DNA from: Eumeta japonica
Taxonomy: Eukaryota > Arthropoda > Insecta > Lepidoptera > Psychidae
Direction: 5' to 3'
Assembly (NCBI GenBank): GCA_005406025.1
Contig: BGZK01001228.1
Location: 62,001-126,000, forward strand
DNA: 64,000 nt
The notes beneath the pieces were generated by a model. The model was given only the letters and a program-made list of their open reading frames with translations, made no database searches and was not told the DNA's origin. A program made the translations under genes and the position numbers. This document shows, piece after piece, positions 1 through 12,397 of this stretch; position 1 is the stretch's first letter, and each line of letters begins with the position of its first letter.

Positions 1-1571
1 TAATGATTTGTCAATGTCATTAAACGCTACTCGTGAGCGACATTCGTCGTCATCGGAAGTGTTGTCGATAGAGATATCTTGGCGTATTTAGGGATTTTTT
101 ACGTTTATCTTGATTTCATGAAATCAATATCGGGAACGGGTATTATTTGTTATGTGTATTGGAGTACAGTTTTGCAGCTAGCTATGTATATATTGGGAAT
201 TTTTATACCATCATATCGCGCAATTTTCATAAAATTGTAAAATTTTGTTTTGCTCACTAAACATTTTTAACTTCTCGCTAAAACATTAAATATTTTCGAA
301 AATATTGAGAGGTTATAGTTTTTATTCCGATTTTGAAGTCGAATTTACATCAAATGAGTAAGTTTTGAGGCAAAAATAAGCAATTTTGTCAGTTTTTACG
401 AAAATATCTTTACGTCTGTTTAGATGTCATGCGTTATGTGTACATCTCTATGACTCTTAAAAGGATCGACCGATATAAATTGGAGTTGCAGCATTTTAAA
501 AATCTTTCCTACTTAATTTAGAATTTCTAAAAATTGACTTCGAAAGTTTAGGTATATTCTAAGCAATTTCATTTTTTTTTAACATGTGTTTTTCGCACAA
601 TTTATGATAATGATCTTATTTTCTTACATGAAATCAGTTTTAATCAAAATGTGACGCAGTTATAATGAAAAAGAAGTAATAATTATCAAGTTTAGAAAGC
701 TGTGATTCTTAAAAAATTTCGTTCAGTCATTAAAAACGGTTAATTTAGTAGAGAGTTATATTATAGGGGAAAAATTTTCAGAACGCATTTCAAAATACAA
801 TGCGACAAAGAATTACATGAATATAATCGAGTTTCTGACTTTTAAGGAAATTTCATTTACTATTCTTTGAAAATTTGAACACGAACAGTTAATTAAGTTT
901 ACTTACCAAAAAAAAAATATGAGTCATTTTTTTGAAAATCTTACAAACTACGAAACTGATCGATTTTAAAGTATAACCAATCAAATCCTTGAATGACTGC
1001 ATCGAATCTATAAATTTTATTAAGATGAGTTGATTTAATGGATAACTATTGTTAAAAAAGTAATTTAATGCTACCTAAGAAATAAAATATTTAAGGAAAT
1101 TCCAGGCAGTTGTCTATTTCAAATCAAATCAAAAATATGTTTATTTCATTGGTAATGGAATTACATTCGCAATACGTTATTAATGAATTTTTTTCGACAT
1201 TATCATTACCACCGATTCTGAATTACCTTGAGAAGAATGAGCAAGAAACGCACTGACTGCTCTTTATGTGCGAAGATATAAAATATTAAAATTAGTTCAA
1301 CACTTAGAAATATCATTGGGTTTCTTTCATTTGCATATTCAGATACGTTATAATAGCCCTTGCCATATTTTCTTTTAAAATCAAAGTTTAAATTTATAAA
1401 AAGGCAAGTCTTGACTTTTCACTGGGATCTTATTATAAAAGCTTACATATCGTCCTTTGAACGGTTTGTTAACTTTACCGAGTCGGTATTATTAGCAGCA
1501 AGTCATTGAAGTATGATTATCACAAATCGAATTTTCATGTGATATTGTGTCTTAAACATCCTAGGAAGCTA
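1..1571. other. AT-rich sequence, nothing recognised
   Basis: No open frame of note, no tRNA-like boxes and no recognisable transposon protein on either strand. Poly-A and poly-T runs are scattered through it. It ends at the TA dinucleotide flanking the Tigger-like element. Confidence 0.6.
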
Positions 1572-1906
1572 CAGTAGAAACTCGATTAACCATGCTAATT
1601 GTCGTTAGGCATTCGAATAATCGAATGTATAAATAAAAGCGGGTTTTGAGTATATGTGGTTGCTTATAAAAAAACAACAAACACATTTTCCAACATACAG
1701 TGTATGCATTTATTTAAGTACATAAATATTCTGTTCGATTACATACATTGTACCTATTGTATTACGTTGTACATATGTATTAAAATACTGCAGCTTTAAT
1801 CATAAAATTAAATATTTTAGGTACGTACGTAAGTACGTATAATTGGTTAACAATATGTATATGGTAATTTGCGTATGCTAAAAATGAAATAAAATACGTA
1901 ATAAGT

Positions 1907-1963
1907 TTAATTTGGTTTAAAATATTTGGTAATTGTCATTTGACGTAAGCCACTTTTTCTCTC
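1907..1963 (-). pseudogene. pogo/Tigger transposase C-terminal tail with PIP-box-like motif
   Basis: The minus-strand frame ends ...RQMTITKYFKPN then a stop at 1907-1909. The segment QMTITKYF fits the PCNA-interacting-protein box (Q-x-x-I/L/M-x-x-aromatic-aromatic). Pogo transposase is known to bind PCNA through such a C-terminal box, so its position at the extreme end of a Tigger-like protein is as expected. It lies about 40 bases beyond the stop of the N-terminal fragment, in another frame. Confidence 0.55.
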
Positions 1964-2002
1964 CGTCGCTGCTGTCACGAATTCGTTTCGGCTGTAGTAA
2001 AC

Positions 2003-2116
2003 TCACAGTATGACTCTCTGTTTGTTTTTCGAAGTACTTGAAAGCTGTTTTTTTAATGAGTCAATATAATTCATTTTGTCTTTAAGCAATAATACCACTC
2101 TCTTACGCTTTGACAT
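2003..2116 (-). pseudogene. pogo/Tigger transposase N-terminus, 37 codons
   Basis: Read on the minus strand from an ATG at 2116, the protein begins MSKRKRVVLLLKDKMNYID and stops at 2003-2005. The basic start followed by 'VVLLLKDKMNYIDSLKK' matches the beginning of the CENP-B/pogo DNA-binding helix-turn-helix (typically SKRKR..LSLKDKL.II..LE.G). In an intact Tigger or pogo protein this domain binds the terminal repeats, and a DDE catalytic domain follows. Here the frame closes after about 37 residues and the reading resumes directly in C-terminal sequence, so an internal deletion has removed the catalytic core. The assignment rests on this short stretch together with the element's ends and TA flanks. 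Confidence 0.7.
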
Positions 2117-2120
2117 ATTT

Positions 2121-3048
2121 GAAGTGAAACTTCTTTATCGGCGTATGGGAGAAATTTTATAGCAATGTAACGTTTTTCTGTTACGCGCCATCTTTATTTC
2201 TGGGTAACGTTTTTCCGTTACGCGCCATATTTATTCAATGTTATTAATGTCATCGTGGCATAAACATAATTGTTACTAAGGCCACCTGTCACATATACTT
2301 TCTGTCAACACCCTAGATCTATTTACAGTTTGTATATATTACATTTTCCTATTATCTAAGTTGAAACCTTTTCAACCGACATACATGAACTATATCTCAC
2401 ATTCTTTCATTGAGTGACTCGATTTTATATGTAGCGTTCGATAATTTTCCTACAATTCTATATGGTTCTTTATAACATCGCATTAATTGAAAAGTTTTAC
2501 ATATCACCCTTCTAGGTACATATACCATTACCAAGTCTCCTACATGAAACTCTGAACATTTCTATTTCTGAAACTCAGTAGTGACGTGAAAATAATATTT
2601 CAATTAAGTGATTAGCGAAAAAATTTTATAAAGTTATTGGCAAAAGAATAAAAGATATTTATTCTAATTCCAGTGGATTTCTAACAGAAGTAAGTAATTA
2701 AACCTTTTTCTAATACATTCAACACGTGGGTGTGATTACGGTATTTATTTTTTAAGGTTATTTCAGGTTAACCTTAGTTTTGATTGTAAATATCAGTGAG
2801 TTAAGCCATTAATTACAAAATATATAATAACGATAACAATAATAGTAATAATTCTATTATAATTAATGAAATGCTATAATCTTAGTAGCAGAAAGGTGAA
2901 ATAATTGTATTATTTTGTATCCATGTCTATGATAATAAAAGCCTTTTGCATAAACTTTATCTAATTTAGCTTTATTCAACCAATTTCTGTGAAGTTGTAA
3001 ATAGTAAATCATTTTTCGAAAAATGATGTCATAAAGAAGTTTCACTTC
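2121..3048. mobile_element. Segment with 18-bp inverted ends nested in the Tigger element
   Basis: GAAGTGAAACTTCTTTAT occurs at 2121-2138 and its exact reverse complement at 3031-3048, enclosing 928 bp. The interior is AT-rich and includes a gypsy integrase piece and the two 'aacgttttt.cgttacgcgcca' repeats at about 2169-2226. The core GAAGTGAAACTTC is itself nearly palindromic, so the pairing is partly built in. The TTTAT extension at both ends makes a true terminal repeat more likely. The segment may be an insertion or part of a composite element. Confidence 0.4.
2352..2575 (-). pseudogene. Ty3/gypsy-type integrase C-terminal fragment
   Basis: On the minus strand the frame reads FHVGDLVMVYVPRR, then KEPYRIVGKLSNATYKIES, then after one stop DIVHVCRLKRF, ending at 2352-2354. 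The order GDLV.VY.P, PYRI..KLS..TY.IE, D.VHV.RLK is characteristic of the C-terminal end of Ty3/gypsy integrases, after the catalytic core. There is a stop between the last two blocks and another just upstream of the first. No integrase core, reverse transcriptase or clear LTR is attached, so this is an orphan scrap carried by the surrounding element. Confidence 0.7.
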
Positions 3049-3061
3049 TTACGTGTGTACA

Positions 3062-3080
3062 CTAATACACACACACACAC
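3062..3080. repeat. Short AC microsatellite
   Basis: A run of AC dinucleotides followed by a T9 tract, within the GC-richer 3' end of the Tigger-like element. Confidence 0.8.
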
Positions 3081-3548
3081 TTTTTTTTTAAAGATGTAGA
3101 CGCGACACGCGCGTCAGAGCGGTGTAACAATTGCTAACTACGTAAAACAATAACGAAACGCATAAGCAGCAAACTCGCGGGGCGCGGGGGGTAATGCCAG
3201 TTCTGACACGTTCGCGCTTGCATAAATTCGACTTGCAGGTATTTAATATATCGGTCGCGGCTGGTGGTCCGGATAATCGCGAAACCGTAAAACTAAGGGC
3301 CGGATAATCGAGTTTTTACTGTATTGTGTCAATTGTTAGTAATATCTCCTTATGTACGTGCATGTATTTGTGTACGTGGCTACTTTTGATAACTTCTACT
3401 TACACCAACTTTCCCATATTTTTATCAAAAAAGCTTATAAATATATGTGATATAGGAAGAACTGGAATGAAACGACCTTCAAATTTTGAGTTTGAAGATG
3501 CTGTATTACTGAGTTCGAAAATGTTTATATGTGTACCTCTTTTCGAGC

Positions 3549-3960
3549 TCGTCGAGTACAAAAAAAGCGGACGACTTTGAAGTCGGCAGAGGCGACCGTT
3601 TTCGAAACTTTTTCCTTCGTTTATTTACGTCGTAAATAATAGCAGCACAAAGTTATACATCTTCTACAACAACGACCCACGCAACGAACAAAATCTACAG
3701 AGCGCAGTTGCGTAAACACCATTACGCGTCCAAAGTTTTGGCGAAGCGGTATTCTTCAAGTTCAATACATTAAAAGTAATGTATTTTCGGGCACTGCGAT
3801 AGAAACTCGCGGGAAGCGCGGGTCACGTCGGCGATACGAGGCGCCGCCTCCCTTTGAAGTCGAAGGGAAAGGTCCGCCGCTAACAGCGCCCCCGTGCGCA
3901 GACTCTGATAACCTCTGAACACTCCGGCTCGTCTATTGGAAGAGTTTTACCCGTTGTGTT
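3549..3960. other. GC-richer, CpG-containing segment without an ORF
   Basis: Markedly more GC and CpG than its surroundings, with repeated TTTGAAGTCG-type words (about 3575 and 3857). No open frame of useful length and no transposon protein seen. It could be a promoter-proximal or regulatory segment or an old GC-rich repeat; the sequence does not decide. Confidence 0.3.
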
Positions 3961-5385
3961 TCTTTTAGAATACACTATTCGAGCACGTGACGTGACTTTC
4001 ATGATGATTTCCTCTGACCAGAATAGTAGTGGCGTACGGCAACATTGAAAATTTCATACATGTTGGTATATTTGACGTCTAAATAGTCTAAAAGTCCTCC
4101 GACATCGAGTTGGTGACATTCAGTCGTCCGGTGTAAGCCTGTATACAAAACAAATTATCGTACTTCGTAACAAACGCGACTAGAAACTGACACAACAACA
4201 CAAAGCCTTTCAATGACTTCGTGACTCTATGTAGCCGACTGACATGCAAGCACGATTTATTTTCATATCTTGTATTAAGGTTGTGCAATGTAAATCGAGA
4301 TACCAAAGTACTTTTTCATTTCAGAAGAAGCAAGTTGCAAGTGGCAGAGAAACAAGTGGTTTTATTTGGATTTATGTTAATAACTCATTGACAAATTCAT
4401 CTGTGGTCAGAATCAAAACCCCTACCTACCTTCTGGTTTAGAAAACGTCGGTCTTAACCAATGAACCACAACTGATCCAGCTCAGTTCAATGAAATCCCT
4501 GTACCATATAAAAATAAAAAATAACCTCTATACATTTATTCAGAATTATAGATAAGCATAAATCTAAATCTTAAGAGATAAATAACTACTCGCTATGTTT
4601 TAGGGAGTAGTTATATATTTCACAATATTTTTAGGTATTTCATAATATGCTGTTGGATATTGTAAAATTTCCATGTATTTAAAAGTTAAATATCCATGGA
4701 AATACTGATTACCAACTCCATATCTTATTGAACTGTTTTTTTCTATAATAATTTGGTATTTGACTGAATACAAAAAAAAACCTTTAAGTTTATTATTCAC
4801 TCTCCATGAAAGAAAATTGGCTTACAAACAAGTAGTAAATAGAAACGTTCAAACCTTATGTCTGGAAAGAGAGATATTTTGGAATTGAATTTCTTTTATC
4901 TTAATCCCCGAAACCCACCTGTTACAGAATGTAGCAATGTAAATACATGTGGCGCAACGTAACGATAAATACATTACCATCCAATACGTCGCGCAGTTGG
5001 TCACAAATATGAAAGGTTGAACGAAATTCCGCAAGTAATTTTGTAGGAACTTCCCTCATCCATCTTTAACTTTGCGATCAGATTCGATTATGAAAATTAC
5101 TCGCGTAGAACTCATTTCGGAGACACGTAGTAAAGTTAACTTAACTAGGAATAAATGGCCGTAAGTTATTGTATTTTACCAGAGCTAATTGTAGATAATT
5201 AATGATCGATAAGTCATTCAAAATTTAACGCAAACGATTGACTAAATTTTAACAAGAATTTGAACTAGCCGAGATGCAAGTTCGCCTCGCGCCAATGAGG
5301 GTCATTTGCTATCTCTTCTAACCTATAGGTACTAAAAACAAGCAAATTCCCATTTTCATATTATTTTTTAAAGAACTAACGAGAA
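3961..5385. other. AT-rich sequence, nothing recognised
   Basis: Only chance open frames. A copy of the word CTACCTACCTTCTGG lies near 4421-4437, a short variant of a motif repeated elsewhere in the window. An imperfect palindrome around 4667-4703 contains ATTTCCATG / CATGGAAAT. Confidence 0.5.
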
Positions 5386-5387
5386 TA

Positions 5388-5715
5388 CCAACTCTCAGAG
5401 AGCAGGTCGTCATCGCCACAGGAGACACTGTAATGCGTTGCTGACCTTTTCAAAAGGAATAGACTTTCTTCTTGAAGACCCCCCAGTCCTTGTTGAGTAG
5501 GATTATCGTTGAAGGTAGATCATTCCAAAGATTTACCGTGCGTGGTAGAAAATTGTGATTGAAACGTGAGGTGGTAAGAACGCCTCTCGTCTAGACCGTG
5601 ATAATGGTATTTCCGGCAAACGGAGCCGTAACGGGATTCAACGGTAGAAAAAGGTTGAATAATTCTATAAAACACTCCCTAAGTTGCATGGGATAAAGCA
5701 TGCATAAAGATGCTA
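5388..5715 (-). mobile_element. LINE 3' fragment (CR1/L2/Kiri-like), post-RT region
   Basis: The minus strand reads SRFNHNFLPRTVNLWNDLPS followed by about 15 residues ending in FKKKVYSF, with one stop upstream. The pattern 'SRF..sFLPRT..LWN.LPs......fK..v..f' is the well-known short C-terminal block after reverse transcriptase in CR1/L2/Kiri-type LINEs of insects. It is a 5'-truncated copy. The preceding RT is absent, so the clade is not certain. A related fragment covering the block just upstream of this one lies on the plus strand at 47,939-48,100. Confidence 0.7.
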
Positions 5716-5800
5716 CATGTCTTTCTAATCTAAGCAATATCAACTAGTCGACTTGGCCAGATATTAAATTAAGTATTAAATTTAAGGTGTTGTTAAAAAG

Positions 5801-5837
5801 TTACCCACATGTTCAATATCAATCCAAATGTGGGTAA
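5801..5837. repeat. Hairpin, 10-bp stem
   Basis: TTACCCACAT at 5801-5810 pairs with ATGTGGGTAA at 5828-5837 around a 17-nt loop. Confidence 0.7.
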
Positions 5838-6740
5838 GCAATAATGAATATCATATTATGCGATTTTCATTTGCATTCAAAACACTATTATGTGGAATGT
5901 TTTAATATTTTAGAATAACGGCAGGGTAGTTTTCATTTTCCATCAAGTTTTCTTTTTAGTAATTCATTTTTATTTCACCTATGGTTTATTTCGTCCCGAT
6001 ATTCCCACATATCTAGCTTGGTTAGGAACGACCCTTTTATTAGATACTCTACTAAATGCTCTTCACAAAACCATACTTTACGTCACTCGTTTCGTTCGAT
6101 TCCCCGTAACGGTCTCCATTACTATTACTATAAAATACTGAAGGCCTGAGCACCTCCATCTCCTGTAAAAGTTTGTGGGAGCACAGGACATTCCTCAGCG
6201 ACGAGCCGAACGACCAGAACCTGCCGCAATAAATCAATAAATTTGCTGAATTAAGCTACACGAGATATCCGATCGTCCTCTATCCGTAACAAACTTCTTG
6301 TGTAATTTTCTTGCGTTCCGTTTACGGGTATTAATTATCACTACGGCACCGGGGATAATATTATTTACATAGATAATTAAACAGAAACTCATCTTAGTGG
6401 AAATTCGGCTGTAACAATAATTGCCCTCCCCCGAAAGCGGGGCATTAATAGGGTTTCGACGGCTTATTGCCGCGGCACATTGCGTTATATAAGATATGTT
6501 ATATTATGTGTGAGCTCGGTGCGTTGACCCCGTCCGGGTTGCGCACACTTGCCAAATATTTGGAGCATTATACGTAAAACAAACGGGCCGATATTTGCTG
6601 TCTGCGCCGTCGGAGAAGCGGGCATTATGTCTTGCATCTTGAGCGATGTCTGTGTTAAAAGTAGAAAATGCGTCGAATGAAACCATAGATTGGAAATATT
6701 TTTACTTTAACAATCATACATCGAATATAAAAGTTGAAAG
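5838..6740. other. Unassigned, with a GC-rich patch near 6250-6490
   Basis: No ORF or transposon protein. The patch 6250-6490 has TAAT- and TTATTGCC-type homeodomain-like words beside GC-rich stretches (a CCCC...GGGG pair at about 6428-6443). It resembles insect conserved non-coding DNA in texture only. Confidence 0.3.
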
Positions 6741-6786
6741 AATTGATTCTGTGTCTACGCGGGTGAAGCCGCGGGTAGAAAGCTAT
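6741..6786 (+). mobile_element. Possible Helitron-like 3' end
   Basis: CGCGGGTGAAGCCGCGGG forms a small GC hairpin followed by TAGAAAGCTATA. Lepidopteran Helitrons often end with a GC hairpin ('gcgaagccgcggg') and then CTAG-T. Here the terminal CTRR is imperfect. No 5' end was located. Confidence 0.3.
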
Positions 6787-9700
6787 AGGACAAATATATT
6801 AGTTTGTACATATATATAACAGTTTAGCTTGCACTTATTAGGTTCGTCATTTAAAGTTATGACCGATTTTAATGCGGTCCGACATTTTGTTGAAATGTGA
6901 AACGATAAATAATGTTCCTTCGCTTGTTTTTCTTTAGCACTGCAGAATGGTATCGTAAAATGTGAGACAAAGACACCGTGTACATTTTGAGCCATTTTTT
7001 CTTGTCCAAATTGTAAGCGACTGTACATATTCCCTTTTTTATACATCTATACAACAAGTATTTATTATTAAAATACACGATGTATTTTGAAAAAAAAAAC
7101 GTATTTTTTTCCAATTCTTCGTTAGCCACATTTTTCGAAAGAACCAACCGAATTTGATGCACTTAGGAACGATGAAGGTCATTCTAAACCGATGAATCAA
7201 AACATAGAGCTTTTCTTATTGACGTCTCATAATGTGCACGAGAAGCCTCGAAAAATTTATTACCAAACGTAGAAACGGCGAATAATACCAAACTTGATAT
7301 TTCTTTTCAGCATTTGATGTATACGCTTGTGGTGCCTGGGGCAGGCACCTTGCAGCATGGCCATGTTGGGAGGAAGGCGATCAACGGGTAGCTGTGACGG
7401 AGTTTCATTCGTTGCTAAGCTAGTGGTTAGTCAGCAGTGTATATATACACTGCTGTATTTATATGTATATGTATGATATTTGTTGAATTTTTGTTGTCGC
7501 TGTGCAAAATATGAATTAAGTATAAGAACGACTATATCATCTCAATGTTGTAATTAGAAAAGTCAAATTCGGTACAAACCTCAATTTCATTACTGCATAT
7601 GAAATATGTATCTTAATATAACTTGAAAATGCAAAACCAGCTACTAAGTTTGGGCTAGAAATGCTTGAGAATGCACATAAATATAAATGATTTCGTGCTC
7701 GTATTTAAAATGCAAAGTAAGTTTTTTTTTTAATTTAAAAGGAGAGCTCCAACTCTTGCAAAATTTGCGCTTGAAATGTAAATTAAGTATTTTTGAATTT
7801 TGTGTTTTTAATTTTTTAATACATTGCGAACCTAACCTTAGTCAATGGATTCATTTAGAAAAATAAAACACATGTCGACATTTTTAAGCCGATTGAGTTT
7901 TAGACATGATCAATTTAACTCTTTTAACACCATTCAAAAATAATATTATTGATTTAATTTATTTTTGTACTAAATATTATTAAAAGCATAAACAACCGAT
8001 TGAGCTCTTTAAGTAAATCTAAAATGAGTTAAGTCTTTTATAATTTAACCGTAATAAATTTATTTCTTCAGAGGTGTTTGATTATAATTACATTATATTA
8101 ACCGATTTCAATGACATTTGCAGTATTCGACGCATGCTTTTTTTTTAGAATAGATTTTATTAATTTTTGAAATGTATTAATTAGTTCGTTAGTTTAAATG
8201 TTGTATGACAAAATTTTTTTGATATTGTTTTTAAATTAGTTTTAATATAGATTTGTCCGCGGCTCCACCCATTTAGATACGCACTCTTTGTCAAGATTTT
8301 AATATTCATTAAAATCTCAATCCTAAACCTGATCTAAAATCTAACGGAAAATCTAGCAGACAAACCGTTACTTTCTCATATTACTATGGATATACTCTGA
8401 GTTCTAAATCATAGAAATTCAACTAGCGAGTCAAAGGGGAGTTGTTATTCGGTTTTTCTTTGTAGTGACTCGCTCCTCTACATCATAGGCTACAAGAGCA
8501 AAGTTCGTCTCGATGGATGTCGACTCCTATCGACGAACCGTATTTTCATTATCAAAAACGAAGGCTCTGTACGTCGCTTTATATTAGGTATGAGATAGCA
8601 CGTTTCTCCGAATACAAAGGTCATACGCACCTGACGGTTCTTTATAAATTATTCTAGTCTTTTTTCTCATTTATTCCTCTCAAGAAATACCTGCCCGCGT
8701 CACCCCCGTCATAGGTGTACATCAAAGACGACACGTCCTCGAAGACGTTCTAGAAAGGGCGGATCGTCCGACCCGCCCTTGAAAATGTGATAGGTATCGC
8801 TGGATGTTGACTAAAATATATTTTTTTGTTGAGAGGTCCTTACTCTATTCGAAAATGTTAAGGTTTGAAATTGATTGTAATTTAGAAAGCGAAATAAATA
8901 ATAAAGACGTGAACTTATTTATTGCCTTCTAGAAATCTGTCATTTGACTGAAGAAAATACTTCAATGGAATTACTTTCAAGCTCTCGAGAAAGATAGCGA
9001 GAAGAATAAAATATACTGATAATTTCATGTGATTTAGTTAAAAAAATTATTTTAAATCACCTTTTTGATATAAAGTAGCATGAACCATTTTTTTTACACA
9101 TGAGCAGAAAGAAAAATTGACATATTCTAATTGATATAGATATATTTTGAATCATAATTTAAAATTATACTTAAATTTTAGAAGCGACTTCAAAAGTTCC
9201 TAATTCTTACATAAGTAATTATTTAATTATATTTATTAATTAGTATTTTTCTACTATAATTTGTAATTTTTTTAAAGTACTGTATCGCCTTAAGGCGTCA
9301 CAAAACTCACAAAATTCTAGCGAAGCCACAAATTATATATGTCTACTCATGCTTAAATATTATTATATAACAAACATACACCGCCCATGCACGTACGCTT
9401 ATTTCCTCTATGTTTGTTTATGCTCGGGAAAAAGGTTCTTACGCCAGAGGGCAGGGAAAATTGTAAACATACACTTCTACGGTTAAGACCGACTTCGCCC
9501 GGGCGGCTTATGGTCTCCCCGCTCCTTAAGAATACATCCGTCCGAGATTTACTAAAAGGAAATGTGTATTTATAAGGTAATAGCTTTCGCTGTGATATGG
9601 CGATAAATAATGCATGTCTCCCCGCACATGGCGAAAGAAATCTACAGGGCTGTACGTCTTTATTGCTGTTTTTATTTACTCACAAAAACACGCATAAACA

Positions 9701-12180
9701 TGATATTTAAAATGGATTATTAGCATGTTTTGCAAAATGTTAGTTTTTCTCGTTGATTTAAAGACAATATTTAATACCGTAAAAGATACTTACTATTTAC
9801 TATAAAGAATTATGTAATAACTTTTAAACAAAAGAAAATTATAACCACTTCAAAGTTTGTTTTACTTGCAAATTTAACCTAGCTCTATTTGCAAATACCA
9901 GACTGAAGAGTAGTATTGATAGAGAGCTGGTAGAGGGGTATTAGCTAGCGCGCAATGTCTATACAGCTGTGTTTGTCGCGTTCTAATCGTACTTGTGATT
10001 CCTTATTATATCTCAGAAAATTCATTTCGAGGACTATTCTGTATTTATTTTTAATTTGTATGAATTTTTTTTTAGAAAATATAAACCCGCTTTGTGCTGT
10101 AATGCTTGAGCAATCGAGCTTTTCTCGATATTTTTCGTGTTTACCACGCGAATTCATAATTAATTAATTTTCAATTTATAATTATCAAAAGGCGAAATTA
10201 ATGATTTTCTCCGGGAAAAGTCGCTTATGTTCATTTCCAACAATAAATATTAATATTATAAATAAATAAATAATATAACACGTAAAGTTCCATCTGTAGT
10301 TTATGTTATATAGTACCATTTTACGTTTAGAAATAACTACATGGCGACAACATAATTAGCTCAAAAACGTTTCGAGATGGCTTTGTACATAGGAACGTTT
10401 AAAAAACAAAATTTTTATTGGTCTTTGCAGAAAAGACACTTTAAGCAGTTTCCGAGATAGCCATGTATCAATTTATATACAAAAACTGCTCATTTAAAAT
10501 CATAGTATAAGAACCCTACCTACCGACTATCAAATATTTAAGCTTTGTACTTTCAGAAATGTTAAATGAATATGTAAGAGGTAATTCGCTTTTATATTGA
10601 AATCAAATAAATGATATTGAATTTCACAAGGCACCCTGCTTTTCTTATTTTTTCTGTGATCAATATTTCTAAAGGTAAGTAATGATAAATACATCGGAAG
10701 TAGAACGAGAGCTGAAGGCGGAACAAAGAAGAAGACGAGAGACGCGACGCGAAGATGAAACCGGAATAATTTAATGAATAAATGTATTAATATCATATGT
10801 ATATTCTGGTACAATATGATGTATACTTTGATTTCTTTGCCATCGCTCAAGATTGGAATTATTACATCAAAATGGCGTTTCAGAAGCGATCCCGTGAGCA
10901 AAAACGTCGAGTTCTTTCGCAAATAACGACGAAATCAAAATGTACGAGTGTCTTAGCGCGGCGCAGGCGGCGCAGATAATAATGAAGCTGTGGGCGCAAT
11001 AACAGGAATCTCTAATACTCGACTCGGCTGAAGTTTGCTTTTAATTAAATTTTTTCAGAGCCCGCCCCTCGATGCCGACGTTTTTCAAATAAATGATATT
11101 CCAAATTGAATTTCTTCGTTTACGCTGTCCTGTCGTTGATTGAAAATAACTTCTAGGCTATGCGGTCTTTATTCAAGCAAAAGTGTAACTGTAAAATATT
11201 TTGATGGTTAATTTCGTGAATTATTTTACAGGTTTTGTGTTTCTTCATCGGTTATTGACGATTACAATAGTCCAAAACTGAATCTGGGTCTCTCGTAAAA
11301 ACCACCACATAGTAATGTCTTTCATGTGCAAAAAATGTGTGATTTCTGGAATAAATTGTATATATGCTCTTTTAAAAGTTCATCGCTTACCAATCAAATT
11401 GCTAGTATTATATTGTGCTATTGTTTTCACCGAATAAGCAAGCAATTATCCTCGTTTGTTCTTCACGTGTCTAGTGTTTTGTGTTATGATACTGTGGCCA
11501 ATCAATGTTCTGAGCTTCTTCACAATGTATAAAACTATAGTTGCTTCATCATTTATTTGTGCTTAATAAATTTTACCGACAATCCCTAAATTGTCTATTA
11601 CATTTACTATAAAAACACAGGCGCTTTAAGGCGATTCTAAAAATTGTTCTTCACAGCAAATCATATATCTTATCTAGAATTGGGTATTTTTGATCATGAT
11701 TGTTCTAGAGCGTATAGTAAATTTTGCGTGCCTTTAATAAATCATTCGGTGAACCTTTCCAGCATTCAAATTGCCTCACGCTATTTGTTTCCTTCACCGT
11801 TCAAGCTAATAACTATTAATAATAATTTGTATTCTATTTTATACTTGCTTTATATTTTGTGGACGCAAGCCAAACTTAATCACTGTTATCACCAATTTCA
11901 CTGTGAATATATTTGAATCTGAACTATGCAAAAAACCAATCAAAGCGTCAGGATCTCTCGACTCCTCTTTTGTTTGCCTTATGAAAGTTTAAAAACTATT
12001 AAATTTGCATAGAAATAGAAACTTTCCTTTTTGATTTTTACTAATTTCTAGAATCTGTTCAATTATTCATTGAATTGGACGTGTTAGAACTGGATGACTT
12101 CAACTTGAAATACAAATATCCCAGTGAGATGACGGTACTGGTTGCAAAATCGTTTCAGATACGATTAAAATTATGCTTTA
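6787..12180. other. Long AT-rich stretch, nothing firmly recognised
   Basis: No recognisable gene. Points seen: a GC hairpin AAGGGCGG...CCGCCCTT at about 8755-8781; a 'gcgaagcc' scrap near 9322; a moderately GC segment 9380-9660 with A/T-rich homeodomain-like words; and a 130-codon open frame on the minus strand at 10,530-10,922 that resembles no family and has AT-driven composition. None supports a gene call. Confidence 0.5.
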
Positions 12181-12189
12181 TTATGACAA

Positions 12190-12397
12190 TTGCACTTCTA
12201 TACATATATAATGAAAATAGGTTGTCTTTGTTCGCCAATCACGTAAAAACTACTAAACGTATAGACATGGGACTGGGACCATTCGATGCGGGATGATTTG
12301 TAGATGGTTCTAGGCTACTCATTTTTCGAATTCCGTAAATCCTTCGCCATTTTATTTATAATAAAAATTACCCAGCGAATCGGGCGGGACAGCTAGT
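12190..12397 (+). mobile_element. Interspersed repeat ending GGGACAGCTAGT, Helitron-like
   Basis: Ends in 'cgaatcgggcgggacagctagt', resembling the GC hairpin plus CTAG-T terminus of lepidopteran Helitrons. The 200 bp upstream matches a second, more decayed copy at 32,690-32,835: both have 'atttgtagatg.tt', 'attcgaatt' and 'atccttc/t.ccat.ttttattta' in the same order. No helicase sequence and no 5' TC end were found. Confidence 0.45.

Larger units (their letters stand above)
1572..3321 (-). mobile_element. Tigger/pogo-like DNA transposon, internally rearranged
   Basis: The two ends are inverted repeats: CAGTAGAAACTCGATTAACC at 1572-1591, and at 3302-3321 the complement of CAGTAAAAACTCGATTATCC (18 of 20 match). 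Both ends are flanked by TA (1570-1571 and 3322-3323), the target duplication expected of the Tc1/mariner/pogo superfamily. The minus strand carries two short pieces of a pogo-type transposase, an N-terminal CENP-B-like start and a C-terminal tail, but the central DDE domain is missing. A segment at about 2121-3048, bounded by its own inverted motif and holding a gypsy integrase fragment, sits upstream of the transposase start. The copy is dead and could have moved only with help from another element. Confidence 0.85.

Noticed and set aside
10530..10922. 130-codon open frame, minus strand
   Set aside because: Hydrophobic and Lys/Asn-rich by composition; overlaps a shorter plus-strand frame; no recognisable domain.
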